From NCBI GenBank assembly GCA_008828725.1, contig MEHQ01002854.1, forward strand, positions 21,820-85,819: a stretch of DNA of 64,000 bases. Reading direction: 5' to 3'. The notes under the pieces were generated by a model. That model saw nothing but the letters and a program-made list of their open reading frames with translations. It was not told the origin of the DNA and searched no databases. Of the stretch, positions 12,001-20,566 are shown piece after piece; the first letter of the stretch is position 1, and each line of letters opens with the position of its first letter. A program made the translations under genes and the position numbers. The stretch is from Saccharina japonica. Its lineage: Eukaryota > Sar > Phaeophyceae > Laminariales > Laminariaceae.

Positions 12001-12436
12001 CATCCTCCGCAGAACCTCCAGACAGCTTGAGCCGAGTCAGGGTCAAACCACCACCCTGAGAAACTTCGAACAGGCGGGTCCCATTGGACTGGGATCCGTC
12101 GCCATGCACCTCGGCGAGGTCATCTGTCCCGGTCACGGTCAAGAACGCGCCCTCGGCAACTTCAAAGGGAGCGTTCACTGGAACACGGCCAACCCATTCC
12201 GCCTCCACATCGCCGCCGCCGCTGCAGTTGAGAGCCGCTAATAGGATGTCCACTCCAGTTGCGCTTTCGACTCGAATTGGCGTGGCTTGCGGCACTCCAC
12301 ATGCAGTTCGCGCCGGTGTCAGCGCCAAGCTTACCAGTAGCAATAGTAAAACATACAGCTGCGGTACTGCTGTGGTAGCTCCAATCCGTATTTCGTGGAA
12401 AGGGGGCGTTTGCGGGTGGCGACGGAGTCTCTTCAT
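1..12436 (-). CDS. Gene A: Pmp-repeat / EGF / multi-pass membrane surface protein (C-terminal part lies beyond the left edge)
   Basis: Predicted cell-surface membrane protein; ligand and function unknown. Five visible exons join as 12436-11378, 3005-2840, 2340-2031, 1729-426 and 74-1. Junction phases 0, 1, 2 and 1 agree, and every intron starts GTGAG and ends AG. The ATG at 12436 opens a basic N-terminus followed by a hydrophobic core (LYVLLLLLVSLAL), read as a signal peptide cleaved near ARTA/CGVP. Pmp-type repeats with GGAI/GGAV turns run through exons 1-4 and form a right-handed beta-helix in known families. An EGF-like Cys cluster and the juxtamembrane Cys-rich segment (LPIRPGYWRSS ... 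GPYCAVC across the last junction) follow. The visible reading frame has no stop or frameshift. Intron 1 (8.4 kb) holds several transposons. A second possible first exon lies upstream at 15644-14586. The paralogue at 44422-58428 shows the missing C-terminal half. The gene model is strong; its function is not known. Confidence 0.85.
426..1729 (-). CDS. Gene A exon 4: Pmp repeats, EGF-like module, beta-sandwich-like and Cys-rich region
   Basis: This 1,304-bp exon has exactly the length of exon 4 in gene B. It is entered in phase 2 (AC plus A gives Thr, then NYGGF) and left in phase 1 at CCAT/GTGAGT. It encodes the last Pmp turns (GGGMYAQD), the EGF-like cluster ALDCSDSNVCGAGEC ... CEC, a probable beta-sandwich (VKFELVISAGRGTTYTLWDL), and the conserved stretch RPGYWRSS ... 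GSDDYCEAGYFGPY. No stop occurs. Confidence 0.85.
2031..2340 (-). CDS. Gene A exon 3: Pmp repeats
   Basis: This 310-bp exon matches gene B exon 3 in length and phase (in at 1, out at 2). The acceptor is CTTCCAG/TTGCGG and the donor is GAAGCAAC/GTGAGC. It contains GGTFRNNKALESGGAIALWG and ITGGTFEDNEAT, which are regular Pmp turns. Confidence 0.85.
2840..3005 (-). CDS. Gene A exon 2: Pmp repeats
   Basis: This 166-bp exon opens in phase 0 after CATTCTTCAG and encodes VMGWDANGAIVFNDVVCSDN. The donor is ATAT/GTGAGC, so it leaves in phase 1. Joined to exon 1 it completes a GGAV turn. The other possible GT sites (GTAGTA, GTATAT) do not restore the frame into exon 3. Confidence 0.8.
3006..5096. other. 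Gene A intron 1, 3' part
   Basis: No exon is recognised here. About 3.1-4.2 kb aligns with gene B intron 1 at about 50.5-51.65 kb. About 4.2-5.09 kb has no obvious counterpart in B (51.65-53.05 kb), so one of the two was replaced. Short frames here have no family resemblance. Confidence 0.5.
5280..5475. repeat. tRNA-like repeat fragments (possible SINE remnants)
   Basis: On the minus strand, 5330-5300 reads like a tRNA D-arm and A box (TGGCTC ... GAGAGCA). The block B copy is closer to consensus: TGGCTCAGTAGTT, then GAGAGCA on the far side of an insertion. On the plus strand, 5443-5471 forms a hairpin GTGGTCGTGAG / TTCGAAT / CTCACGACCAC with a B-box-like loop. No complete cloverleaf can be folded. 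I read these as decayed tRNA-derived repeats, with low certainty. Confidence 0.35.
5730..6649. mobile_element. hAT-like non-autonomous element with iterated GGTACCC motifs
   Basis: The ends are inverted: TAGGGTTGCACTCCG on the left, and GTGCAACCCTA closing the right. They are flanked by near-identical 8-bp duplications, TAGTAGAC (5722-5729) and TGGTAGAC (6650-6657). Block B keeps the empty site, with a single TAATAGAC at about 55271. Close to both ends are many copies of the palindromic motif GGGTACCC in tandem or loose array. No transposase frame is seen. The 8-bp duplication and TAGGG terminus point to hAT. Confidence 0.75.
7651..9001. mobile_element. CAAGGGTG-ended element carrying a 180-bp tandem array (copy in block A)
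   Basis: The termini are CAAGGGTGTACG and CGGAGACCCTTG, flanked by TGTCGGA (left) and GGTCGGA (right), a 7-bp target duplication with one mismatch. Block B has the unoccupied site GGGTCGGACTG at about 56257. The inside holds about five tandem units of about 180 bp (roughly 7974-8860), bounded by C-runs and a TATACGCCGGAGGGTG stretch. No transposase is visible, so the element is non-autonomous. The superfamily is uncertain (hAT-like by duplication size). Confidence 0.75.
7974..8860. repeat. 180-bp satellite array inside the CAAGGGTG element
   Basis: About five head-to-tail units of 180-183 bp. Each contains GTGTTGTATTGTCTAGAAGG, a CCTTGCCTACCCTTGGGAAT block, an ATCCCCTG box and a GGAAATAGTATGGTACTG box. 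Units differ by a few percent. Frames inside it are incidental. The second element carries the same unit at 59600-60700. Confidence 0.85.
9127..9972. mobile_element. Old long-inverted-repeat TTAA-type element (block A copy)
   Basis: Left arm: GCCCCTTCCGG, ACTGCAGTCTTAC and GTTGCAATACTATTTCTGG. Right arm: the reverse complement of these, ending CCCCGAAGGGG. The same element sits at the matching place in block B (56394-57280), so it predates the duplication. The middle holds a GC-rich Ala/Thr/Pro-type low-complexity stretch (9240-9410). Boundaries are approximate because the ends have decayed. Confidence 0.55.
10204..10460. other. GC-rich island of unknown origin, copy 1
   Basis: Roughly 70% G+C within DNA of about 45%. 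It shares blocks with 18355-18545, including CGTCAGCCCTCGGTG, TCGGCGAGCGGGGG and GGGGACGGCTCGCTC. Minus-strand translations of the two also align (SEPSPGG, HRGLT), but neither has a start or splice context I trust. It may be an rDNA-spacer or gene fragment carried by a repeat. I do not recognise it. Confidence 0.5.
10920..11105 (+). repeat. GGGT-rich simple repeat
   Basis: A run of GGGTG/GAGTGGGT variants with a clear G-strand bias. A shorter version opens the second tandem unit at 14176-14260. The runs of three Gs could form G-quadruplexes (inference). Confidence 0.8.
11331..11352. repeat. GTA microsatellite just inside intron 1
   Basis: A short (GTA)n tract starting about 25 bp beyond the exon 1 donor. 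The second unit has a longer one (14468-14575), and gene B has a degenerate one (57315-57355). Confidence 0.85.
11378..12436 (-). CDS. Gene A exon 1 (nearer copy, A1): signal peptide and Pmp repeats
   Basis: 353 codons from ATG to the phase-0 donor GCG/GTGAGT. It has a signal peptide, then CGVPQATPIRV, a segment lacking GG turns up to about residue 120, then Pmp turns GGAIYS, GGAVLA, GGAVHA, GGAVFC, GGAVMF, GGALHG and GGAITA. N-glycosylation sequons such as NCSG, NNAT and NNTS are frequent, as in an extracellular domain. It differs from the second copy at about 27 residues (counted by eye). It is the copy closest to exon 2 and so the default first exon. Confidence 0.85.
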
Positions 12437-13298
12437 GCCCAGTGGGACGCACGACTCGACCCGGAGTTGAGAAGTTTGGAGCTGTTGCCAGCTCCTGGCT
12501 CTGTCCTGCTAGCTACTGGCGTCAGGTCGTCAGTAGTGGTAGTATCTGTAGTCTGGTGGAAGCAACTACCACTATTAATACTATGATCCACAATGTAGGG
12601 ACCGGGGGTAATTCCATATTACCGGGACCATTTCGCTTTTTGGCTATACTGTATACCGTATACGACGGACATAACTTCCGAAAATCACTTGTATTTGTTG
12701 AAAACTCCGCGTACCAACAGGGGTACCCATTTGAAAAATACCTGTGTTCTCGAAGAAAATTCCTGATACCATTTTAGTTGGTAGAATCACAAAAATGATG
12801 AACAGGCCAGAATCAAGACACGTACATATAAACACCCAAGGAATTTTGCCCCACCTCCCACCGATCGATTCAACGAAAGTTAAGGCCTGTACAAGTTAAG
12901 AAACATCTATTCATTGTCCAGGCTCAAATTATTATTTTGTTTTTGACGTTGATCTACCGGTAACTCTGTTGTATATTACTTAGAGTAGATTCCACTGCTG
13001 TTGATCTGTGTTTCTCAAACCAATTAAGGTTAGGTTACCTTCGCGAAACATTGTTCATTCGCCGCATGGACAACCGGCGCGCAAGTGTTTTTTTGCAGTT
13101 CGGAGAGACACGCCCTGCCGGCAGTTCGCACGACAGTGCGCCGGCCACAAGGGCCCAAATAACGCCGGTATTGCTTTGAGGGAAGCAGCATGTCCTTGCG
13201 ATACCGTACGGGCGTTCTCTTTCGCCAGTCGATCGGTTGGGCAATGTGCCTTTCTTTGATGAATAACCTATCTATATTCTGGGCTGTTGCGTATTTAA

Positions 13299-13387
13299 CC
13301 CTTATAGGACTGGAGTCCCGTTTTGGGGACAAATTACTTAGAATTAGAGTGGTTTGTCCCCAAAACGGGACTGCAGTTCTAAAAGGG
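13299..13387. mobile_element. TTAA mini-element (89 bp)
   Basis: Flanked by TTAA at 13295-13298 and 13388-13391. Its ends are inverted over about 35 bp (CCCTTATAGGACTGGAGTCC against CCCTTTTAGAACTGCAGTCC), so it is nearly one hairpin. Unit 2 of the tandem duplication lacks it at the matching place (about 16512), so it entered after that duplication. The TTAA target and CCCT start recall piggyBac-type MITEs. Confidence 0.75.
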
Positions 13388-14467
13388 TTAAGAATCTCTA
13401 CAGCAGTAGTATAAAAAACACGCTGTATCACGAATTTTCCTGCACAAAACAAGCATTTATCAAATTGTTGCCCCTACGACAGAACACAGGATAGGGTGGA
13501 AATATAATAAAGCTCTCGGAATTCCGCTCGATATTCTGTTGATTGTTTGTCCGGGTTTTGTTTCGGAAAAAAACAAGAATATTGTTTTTGCGAATATGTT
13601 TTAATGAACGCAACCGCCAGAACCACACGAGCGGTCCCCGCGCTCTAAACGGTCACTGGGATACATACTCACTTTAGCGAAGAGACATCGACTTTTGAGG
13701 AATGCGGGTGGTGGCGGTTTCTTCGTGACCGCTTTCTATATTTTTATATTTACTGTTTGGATCTGGGATAAAACTTTCAAGTCTTGTGCCACTCTATATT
13801 TTTGAAAAATACATTCAATCACCTCCTATAAATACCATACACAGCAAAATGTGCGAAGCTCCGAGTGACCTTCCTTCGTCATAAGATACGGAGGTAAATA
13901 TTGAGTAATCCGGAAACGCTTTGACTTTGCTTTTCACCGCCAGATCATGCGGAATCACGGGAAATAAAACGATACTTATACTTCGATGGCATGTATTATT
14001 GTCGCCAAGACATATATACATGTATACGATTGTCCAAACGCGACCAATAACAACGTGGATCAGAGTGATACGTTTCACCAGCCAGTCGGTCCCAGCCCCA
14101 ACAGTGCAAGCACCCCACGCGTCATCGAGAAAATGGGATACGTACGCAACATACTGTGGTGCCAGGTACCGGGTACTGTGAGTGTGTGTGGGTGAGTACG
14201 TGAGTGGGTGGGTGGGTGTGGGTGAACAGGTGTCGGTGGGTCGGTTGGTACGTGGTTGGCTGCGTGTGTCAACTTGCTGCCTGATCTGTGCATTTTGCGT
14301 TATACAGGGTGTGGATCGTGGCCCAGTTATTATTTGGTATATTTGTTTTGTCCGCTATTATACCGGCCCCGCCCTGGCATGGTTCGGGTACCACTATTAA
14401 TAGTTACGATGTTATATACGACTGCTCGCAGATGTACGCAGTACCCAACGCCCATGATACTACTTAC

Positions 14468-14575
14468 AGCAGTAGTAGTAGTAGTAGTGGTAGTAGTAGT
14501 AGTAGTAGTAGTAGTAGTACTGTAGTAGTAGTAGTAGCAGTAGCACGGTGTAGTAGTAGTATATCTGGTATACTG
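14468..14575. repeat. GTA microsatellite next to the exon 1 copy A2 donor
   Basis: (GTA)n with interruptions, beginning about 10 bp past the GTGAGT donor of copy A2. It is the longest of the three matching tracts. Reading through it gives meaningless poly-Tyr. Confidence 0.9.
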
Positions 14576-14585
14576 TAGCACTCAC

Positions 14586-15644
14586 CGCGCCGCCATCATC
14601 GTCGGCCTTGTTGTTTGTAAGCTGTGTTCCTCCTCCCAACGTCATGGAAGCAGCGGTAATTGCGCCACCGTACGTCTTCGATGTGTTGTTTCCAAACCAG
14701 CACCCGTTTACCAAGATGTTGGTGTCGATCCCTCCATGCAAAGCGCCACCCGAAAGCTTGGCGTAGTTCCCGCTAAACGTAGAACCGTTTACTTCGGCAC
14801 TGGCTCGCAGGAACATAACTGCTCCACCTCCATCGAGATTCGACAAAGCAGGAATAGCACCTTGAAAAGAGCGGGCAGCATTGTTGGACACGAACTCTGC
14901 GTCTGTGATGGAGCATACGGCCGTCTGATTACTTAATCCCACCGCGCCTACCCCACAGAACACCGCACCGCCTCCGACCCCTGCGTTGCCCTCGAACCTG
15001 GATCCTCCTCGAACCTCCATCAGGCTGCTGTCAGCATGCACCGCGCCGCCGTACCGAGTCGCGTTGTTAGCCAAGAACTCCCCCCCGACTATCGTGACGG
15101 TTCCTCCGTCGGCCAACACCGCACCCCCGTTCCCGTCGGTGGCAACGTTCCCTTCCACCACGCAGTTATCCAGCGTCAAGTTTGCAGAACGCGAATATAT
15201 CGCACCGCCATCCTCCGCAGAACCTCCAGACAGCTTGAGCCGAGTCAGGGTCAGGCCACCACCCCGAGAAACTTCGAACAGGCGGGTCCCGTTGGTCTGG
15301 GAGCCGTCTCCATGCACCTCGGCCAGGTCATCTCTCCCGGTCACGGTCAAGGAAGAGCCATCCGCAACTTCAAAGGGAGCGCGAACTGGAACACGGCCAA
15401 CCCATTCGGCCTCCACATCGCCGCCGCCGCTGCAGTTGAGAGCCGCTCTTAAGACGTCAACTCCAGTTGCGTTTTCGACTCGAATTGGCGTGGCTTGCGG
15501 CACTCCACATGCAGTTTGCGCCGGTGTCAGCGCCAAGCTTACCAGTAGCAGAAGTAAAACATACAGCTGCGGTACTGCTGTGGTAGCTCCAATCCGTATT
15601 TCGTGGAAAGGGGGCGTTTGCGGGTGGCGACAGAGTCTCTTCAT
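14586..15644 (-). CDS. Second, duplicated first exon of gene A (copy A2)
   Basis: 353 codons, fully open, with the same ATG, signal peptide and phase-0 GTGAGT donor as copy A1. It could splice over A1 to exon 2 at 3005 as an alternative first exon. Alternatively it could be a stranded N-terminal fragment producing a short secreted beta-helix. At many sites where A1 differs (NATGVD, RVPVRAPF, SQTNGT, EFLANN), A2 agrees with gene B, so A1 is the more derived copy. Usage cannot be decided from sequence. Confidence 0.7.
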
Positions 15645-17306
15645 GCCCAGTGGGACGCACGACTCGACCCGGAGTTGAGAAGGAGCTGTTGCCAGCTCCT
15701 GGCTCTGTCCTGCTAGCTACTGGCGTCAGGTCGTCAGTAGCGGTGGTATCTGTAGTCTGGTGGAAGCAACTACCACTACTATGATCCACAATGTAGGGAC
15801 CGGGGGTAATTCCATATTACCGGGACCATTTCGCTTTTTGGCTATACTGTATACCGTATACGACGGACATAACGTCCGAAAATCACTTGTATTTGTTGAA
15901 AACTCCGCGTAACAACAGGAGTAACCATTTGAAAAATACCTGTGTTCTAGAAGAAAATTCCTGATACCATTTTAGTTGGTAGAATCATAAAAATGAAGAA
16001 CAGGCCAGAATGAAGACACGTACATATATATATATATATATACACCCAAGGAATTTTGCCCCACCTCCCACCGATCGATTTAACGAAAGTTAAAGCCTGT
16101 ACAACACCTGTGTTAAGATACATCTATTTATTGTCCAGGCTCAATTTATTATTCTGTTTTTGACGTTGATCTACCGGTAACTCTGTTGTTGTATATTACT
16201 TAGAGTAGATTCCACTGCTGCTGTTGATCTGTGTTTCTCAAACCAATTAAGGTTAGATTACCTTCGCGAAACATTGTTCATTCGCCGCATGGACAACCGG
16301 CGCGCAAGTGTTTTTTTGCAGTTCGGAGAGACACGCCCTGCCGGTAGTTCGCACGACAGTGCGCCGGCCGCAAGGGCCCAAATGACGCCGGTATTGCTTT
16401 GAGGGAAGCAGCATGTCCTTGCGATACCGTACGGGCGTTCTCTTTCGTCGATCGGTTGGGCAATGTGCCTTTCTTTGATGTATAACCTATCTAAATTCTG
16501 GGCTGTTCCGTATTTATGTATCTCTACAGCAGTAGTATAAAAAACACGCTGTATCACGAATTTTCCTGCACAAAACAAGCATTTCTCAAATTGTTGCCCC
16601 TACGACAGAACACAGGTTAGGTGGAAATATAATAAAACACTCGGAATTCCGCTCGATATTCTGTTGATTATTTTTCCGGGTTTTGTTTCGGAAAAAAACA
16701 AGAATATTGTTTTTGCGAATTTGTTTTTATGAACGCAATCGCCAGAACCACACGAGCGCTCCCCGCGCTCTACTCGTAAAAGGTCACTGGCATACATACT
16801 CGCTTTAGCGAAGAGACATCGACTTTTGAGGAATGCGGGTGGTGGCGGTTTCTTCGCGACCGCTTTCTATATTTTTTTTATTTTCTGTTTGGATCTGGGA
16901 TAAAAGTTTCAAGTCTTGTGCCACTCTGTATTTTTGAAAAATACATTCAACCACCTCCTATAAATACCATACACAGCAAAATGTGCGAAGCTCCGAGTGA
17001 CCTTCCTTCGTCATAAGATACGGAGGTAAATATTGAGTAATCCGGAAACGCTTTGACTTTGCTTTTCACCGCCAGATCATGTGGAATCACGGGAAATAAA
17101 ACGATACTTATACTTCGATGGCATGTATTATTGTCGCCAAGACATATATACATGTATACGATTGTCCAAACGCGACCAATAACAATGTGGATCAGAGTGA
17201 TAAGTTTCACCAGCCAGTCGGTCCCAGCCCCAACAGTGCAAGCACCCCACGCGTCATCGAGAAAATGGGATACGTACGCAACATACTGTGGTGCCAGGTA
17301 CCGGGT

Positions 17307-18010
17307 CGCATTCACGTCCAGCGTTTAGGAACTTTACACCACAAATCTGAGCCCAGGCATGTGAGATTCTGACTTAGGCGAATAGCACAGATAGCGTGAG
17401 CGGCTGACCCGCCCTCATCTCCATACATACCGTGAACGCACGGTGGATACGACTACATACATGCTGACGATGTAGTCCTCGCCAGGCCGCGAGGCGGAGG
17501 AGGGGAGGTGTCAACTTGGTGTAGAACGTTCGCGTGCCTTTCATTGGGCAGTTTCCCGATTCTGACTTGATCATTGTGTGAGCCAAGGCTTTCCTGGAAA
17601 TTCCATATATATATATGTTGTTTTCGTGACAGCCTCGCACACACGTGCATTGGAACCGGAAACACACGACACCACACAACACGCGACCCGTTTTTTTTAA
17701 AAACATAGATAGGCGTCCAGTACCGAGTATGATACATGAAGTAAAATTGCCAGGCCATGCAGGGCCATGCCAAAACTGACGTCACGTGGAACAATAGAGA
17801 TACGACTCGGCATGTTTCCGATGTGCCGGGCGCTAGATGCCTCGTGATGATATTAGTATCATGTGTGTTGCATGTCACACCATCACCAGTTCACTAAGGC
17901 CTGCACCTGCTTGTCTGTTGGAGCTACACGTCTCTCGAACATTGATTGAACACCACCACCTGAACTGTTTAGGCACAGGAGTATCAGCTGATTTCGGTGT
18001 TCTGACGAAA
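17307..18010. other. Noncoding continuation of block A
   Basis: No gene is recognised. It aligns with 61605-62280 in block B. Shared landmarks are AGCGTGAGCGGCT, a GCGAGGCGGAGGAGGGG box, CCTTTCATTG and a GGCGTCCAGTACCG box. The alignment breaks after TGACGAAAT at about 18010. Confidence 0.6.
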
Positions 18011-18191
18011 TATATAAACAAGAACATGTATACTCGTAAAGTTCACGGACGCGTGTTGAGTCACGGCATTGGCTTTGAGTGGTTCTATAAGGATAGCACA
18101 TTGAGATTAATCCTACCGGTCTTCATTTTGGCAATCAACCCCCCCCCCCACATATACATACTGTCGTTGCACTTAACAAGACCAAATAAAT

Positions 18192-18263
18192 ACACTTACT
18201 AATATAGTATTAATAGTACAAATACTGAAATTTACCACACTCTGGCCCGATATATATATATAT
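18192..18263 (+). repeat. 72-bp direct repeat, left copy
   Basis: Identical to 19500-19571 over about 72 bp, starting ACACTTACTAATATAGTATT and ending in a TA run after CTGGCCCGA. The two lie 1,308 bp apart. The outer flanks do not share a target duplication. Confidence 0.85.
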
Positions 18264-18354
18264 TGTATTAATACTTAACTATTATTACGCTGAAGCGCTG
18301 AGCGTGAAGCGGGCCAATTAACCCTACTCTGAATCCGGTACACTTCACAAAGCT

Positions 18355-18545
18355 TGATCTACCGTCCACCACCGAGCCGGCGACCGCCGCGCGAGCGCGC
18401 CACGCCCTCCCCACACGTCAGCCCTCGGTGTCTCGGGCGAACGAGCGGGCGCCTGCGTCGAACTCGGCGAGCGGGGGGCTTGCGAAGACCTCCTGGGGAC
18501 GGCTCGCTCTCTCCCCGGCGTGGCGGACAATCGCAAAAAAGTTGA
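18355..18545. other. GC-rich island of unknown origin, copy 2
   Basis: Related to 10204-10460 (see there). It lies between the 72-bp direct repeats. It has no convincing exon structure. Confidence 0.5.
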
Positions 18546-19499
18546 AACCCCCCGCGTACCATTATACCACATCTTGCTGAGAGCAGAGGAGAGAGAGGTG
18601 CGCGTGCGAGATAGAGAGAGACGCTTGCTATGCAGCTCCTTGACCATGCTGGTGTGGTGGTATACCCCCGCTGTGGTGTGTAGCTAGTTGCGTAGGAGCG
18701 TGCGCTCTATCGCCGTGAGAGGGTAGAAGGTCAGGGGGCGACGCAGCCTGTTTATGCTGTCTGTGTCCCTCTACGTGTGTGTGTGCTGTGTGTACCCTCC
18801 TCTACCCAGGGAGGCCAGAGGCACAGGTTTGCCGTGCTTGCGTGTTTCCAGACAACGGCAGAACTAGCACCCGACTACAATCATGCCAGCAGCAGAGCAG
18901 TAGCTTCGTCTCCGTGGACCCTGAGCCCTGGCGCTTGCCTGCAGCAGCACGAACAGCCTCTACTTCCTCTAGGCCATCACGTTTTCCTTCAAACATCAAA
19001 CAAGAGCACCGCAGCAGCAGAAGCAGCAGCAGCAGTCACCCTCAATACCACCTCCCTATCCGAAATTTTAAGATGGTTATGGTAATCATATTATTATAAG
19101 TTCATTTTCTTCCAACAACTCTATTCAACCATTTTACGCACCTGGGTACGTACGTCTTCAGAGTGATATACGACCATCCACCGATATACTGTTGTATGTA
19201 TGCACAGCAGTATCCACATACCACTATGACCCTAAATATAAGCACCATTTCAATTACATGTTAATATGCAAACGGTCCTTATCTTCCGGGTACCTGGTAT
19301 GTACGTATCATACGACTGATGTATTTTTACTGTAAGACGACTGCTGTCATTGCGTTTCCACTTTTCAAGTTTTACTTCATTCCCTGCGGAAACCTCCACC
19401 TCTTGGTACCGCCATCACTTCTCGATTTACTCTTTTATCTTCACTCTCCAACTTTTATGGAGGGCGGGGCCGCCGATAGGCGGCCCTGTCCGATCCTTG

Positions 19500-19571
19500 A
19501 CACTTACTAATATAGTATTAATAGTACAAATACTGAAATTTACCACACTCTGGCCCGATATATATATATAT
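19500..19571 (+). repeat. 72-bp direct repeat, right copy
   Basis: Partner of 18192-18263. Downstream it runs into the purine/pyrimidine-rich dispersed repeat at about 19590-19700. Confidence 0.85.
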
Positions 19572-19589
19572 ATATATATTTGTCCATCC

Positions 19590-19700
19590 CATTCATTATC
19601 TTCGCACTTTCGTCTTTCTCCCACCCTAGTCGTAACTCCGATCCGGGGTCACAAAGTAGGCTCTTCTCCCTCCTCCCCCACTATAGCAAGTATCGGAGAA
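19590..19700 (-). repeat. Purine-rich dispersed repeat, reversed copy
   Basis: On the minus strand it reads GGGGGAGGAGGGAGAAGAGC, then CTACTTTGTGACC, then GGAGTTACGACT. Plus-strand relatives lie at 38080-38235, 40470-40560 and 52905-53045. No ends are defined. Confidence 0.6.
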
Positions 19701-19904
19701 CATAAATATAGGGTGCGTTTGCGTGTTTATGCGTTTGAAACCATTTACTTGTGTAGCTGTTTAGCACTAAGTTCCAGGTATACATGTTGGCACGTGAATT
19801 ATAGGGTACTGCTGCGGTATATGTTATCAATTTAGCAACAGGGGGAGAATTTGTGTTTGTTGGATAATGGATAGTTCATTAATTTAGCGAAAGGGGGATA
19901 ACAA

Positions 19905-20165
19905 TATTATTCCCGATCGCCACACACCGAAACAATTATTAATAATAATACACAGCAGTAACTGCTTGTACTACTATTACGCGGGAACCTATATTTTCAT
20001 ATGTTTCCGTATTTGGACTACCAATATTTGGTCCTATTTACTATGCCCCCCGCAATACTGGTGTAATAACAGCTACAACAGTATTCGAGCACACTTTCAC
20101 TTCTTCGTCTGCCTGTCGACGACGAAGGATTTCAACGTGACACAATGTACAGGTAGCAAGTAAAT
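19905..20165. repeat. Block A / block B shared noncoding patch
   Basis: Matches 62285-62405 and 62750-62877 in block B (CCACACACCGAAACAA, GCAATACTGGTGTAATAACA, GACGACGAAGGATTTCAACG). In B it is split by an insertion that includes a small MITE. Confidence 0.7.
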
Positions 20166-20191
20166 AGCAAAGATGTCGGGAGACATGTCAA

Positions 20192-20566
20192 TGTCAAGCT
20201 GTCTGTCTGTCAAGGCTGTCTGTCAAGGAAAACCCAGCTGTCTAGACATATGTCCCCAATCCCCCTGGAAGAAAAAGCCTCCTAATATCTGTGGAAACAC
20301 CTTTTTCTTTGTGAGGCTATTTTACTCGTTTGATAAAACTGATTTCAAATCATCGATATTATGCAGTTCAATTTCAGTATTTTTATGTCGATCGGACTCG
20401 GAAATGTAGCAAAATGCCGAAACAAAACAAAATACAGGGAAAAATATCAATTTATACGTTATTATCAGGCGTTTTTCACAAAGCGGGGATTTTTCGGTAG
20501 TGTCCCCTGTTTTTTGCTGTCAAGGCTGTCTGTCAAGGCAATTGCCTTGACGCTGTCTGTCAAGGA
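20192..20566. repeat. CTGTCTGTCAAGG repeat-flanked segment
   Basis: CTGTCTGTCAAGG occurs twice near 20205-20230 and again near 20520-20565. Between the latter lies a perfect 20-bp palindrome, GTCAAGGCAATTGCCTTGAC (20532-20551). It could be a decayed small element immediately left of the 440-bp MITE. No coding sequence is seen. Confidence 0.45.

Larger units (their letters stand above)
11015..14174. repeat. 3.15-kb tandem duplication, unit 1 (exon 1 plus upstream region)
   Basis: Aligned nearly end to end with 14175-17306 at an offset of about 3.13-3.16 kb. Both units close with GTGCCAGGTACCGGG. Each unit holds the GGGT run, the exon 1 donor and GTA microsatellite, an intact exon 1, and about 1.7 kb of upstream DNA. 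Unit 1 alone carries a TTAA mini-element at 13299-13387. Confidence 0.9.
12437..14585. other. Upstream region of exon 1 copy A1 (candidate promoter), running into the second unit
   Basis: No gene is recognised. The block is conserved in unit 2 (15645-17306) and in block B (58429-61600, interrupted by the satellite element), which suggests it moves with the exon. No TATA box or other core element stands out enough to call. A short TTCGCGAAACATTG stretch from it recurs at about 22375. Confidence 0.5.
14175..17306. repeat. 3.15-kb tandem duplication, unit 2 (exon 1 plus upstream region)
   Basis: Second copy of the unit described at 11015-14174. Its right edge continues into sequence that also follows the unit in block B (GTTTAGGA ... 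at about 17320 and 61605), so this edge is the ancestral one. A short TA run at 16024-16041 is private to it. Confidence 0.9.
18011..19905. other. 1.9-kb segment present only in block A
   Basis: Block B jumps from the match at about 18010 straight to the match at about 19905. The segment holds perfect 72-bp direct repeats (18192-18263 and 19500-19571), the second GC-rich island, a CAG-rich tract near 19010-19035 and a reversed purine-rich dispersed repeat. No gene is recognised. Confidence 0.5.

Noticed and set aside
14986-15678. Long plus-strand frame opposite exon 1 (also at 11676-12470 and 57229-57975)
   Set aside because: It mirrors the Pmp exon in antisense; it is open because of the GC-rich repetitive codons, lacks domains, and the sense frame has signal peptide, Pmp turns and splice sites.
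18192-19571. Miniature LTR-type element from the 72-bp direct repeats
   Set aside because: No matching target duplication, primer-binding or polypurine site is visible; only the direct repeat itself is supported.
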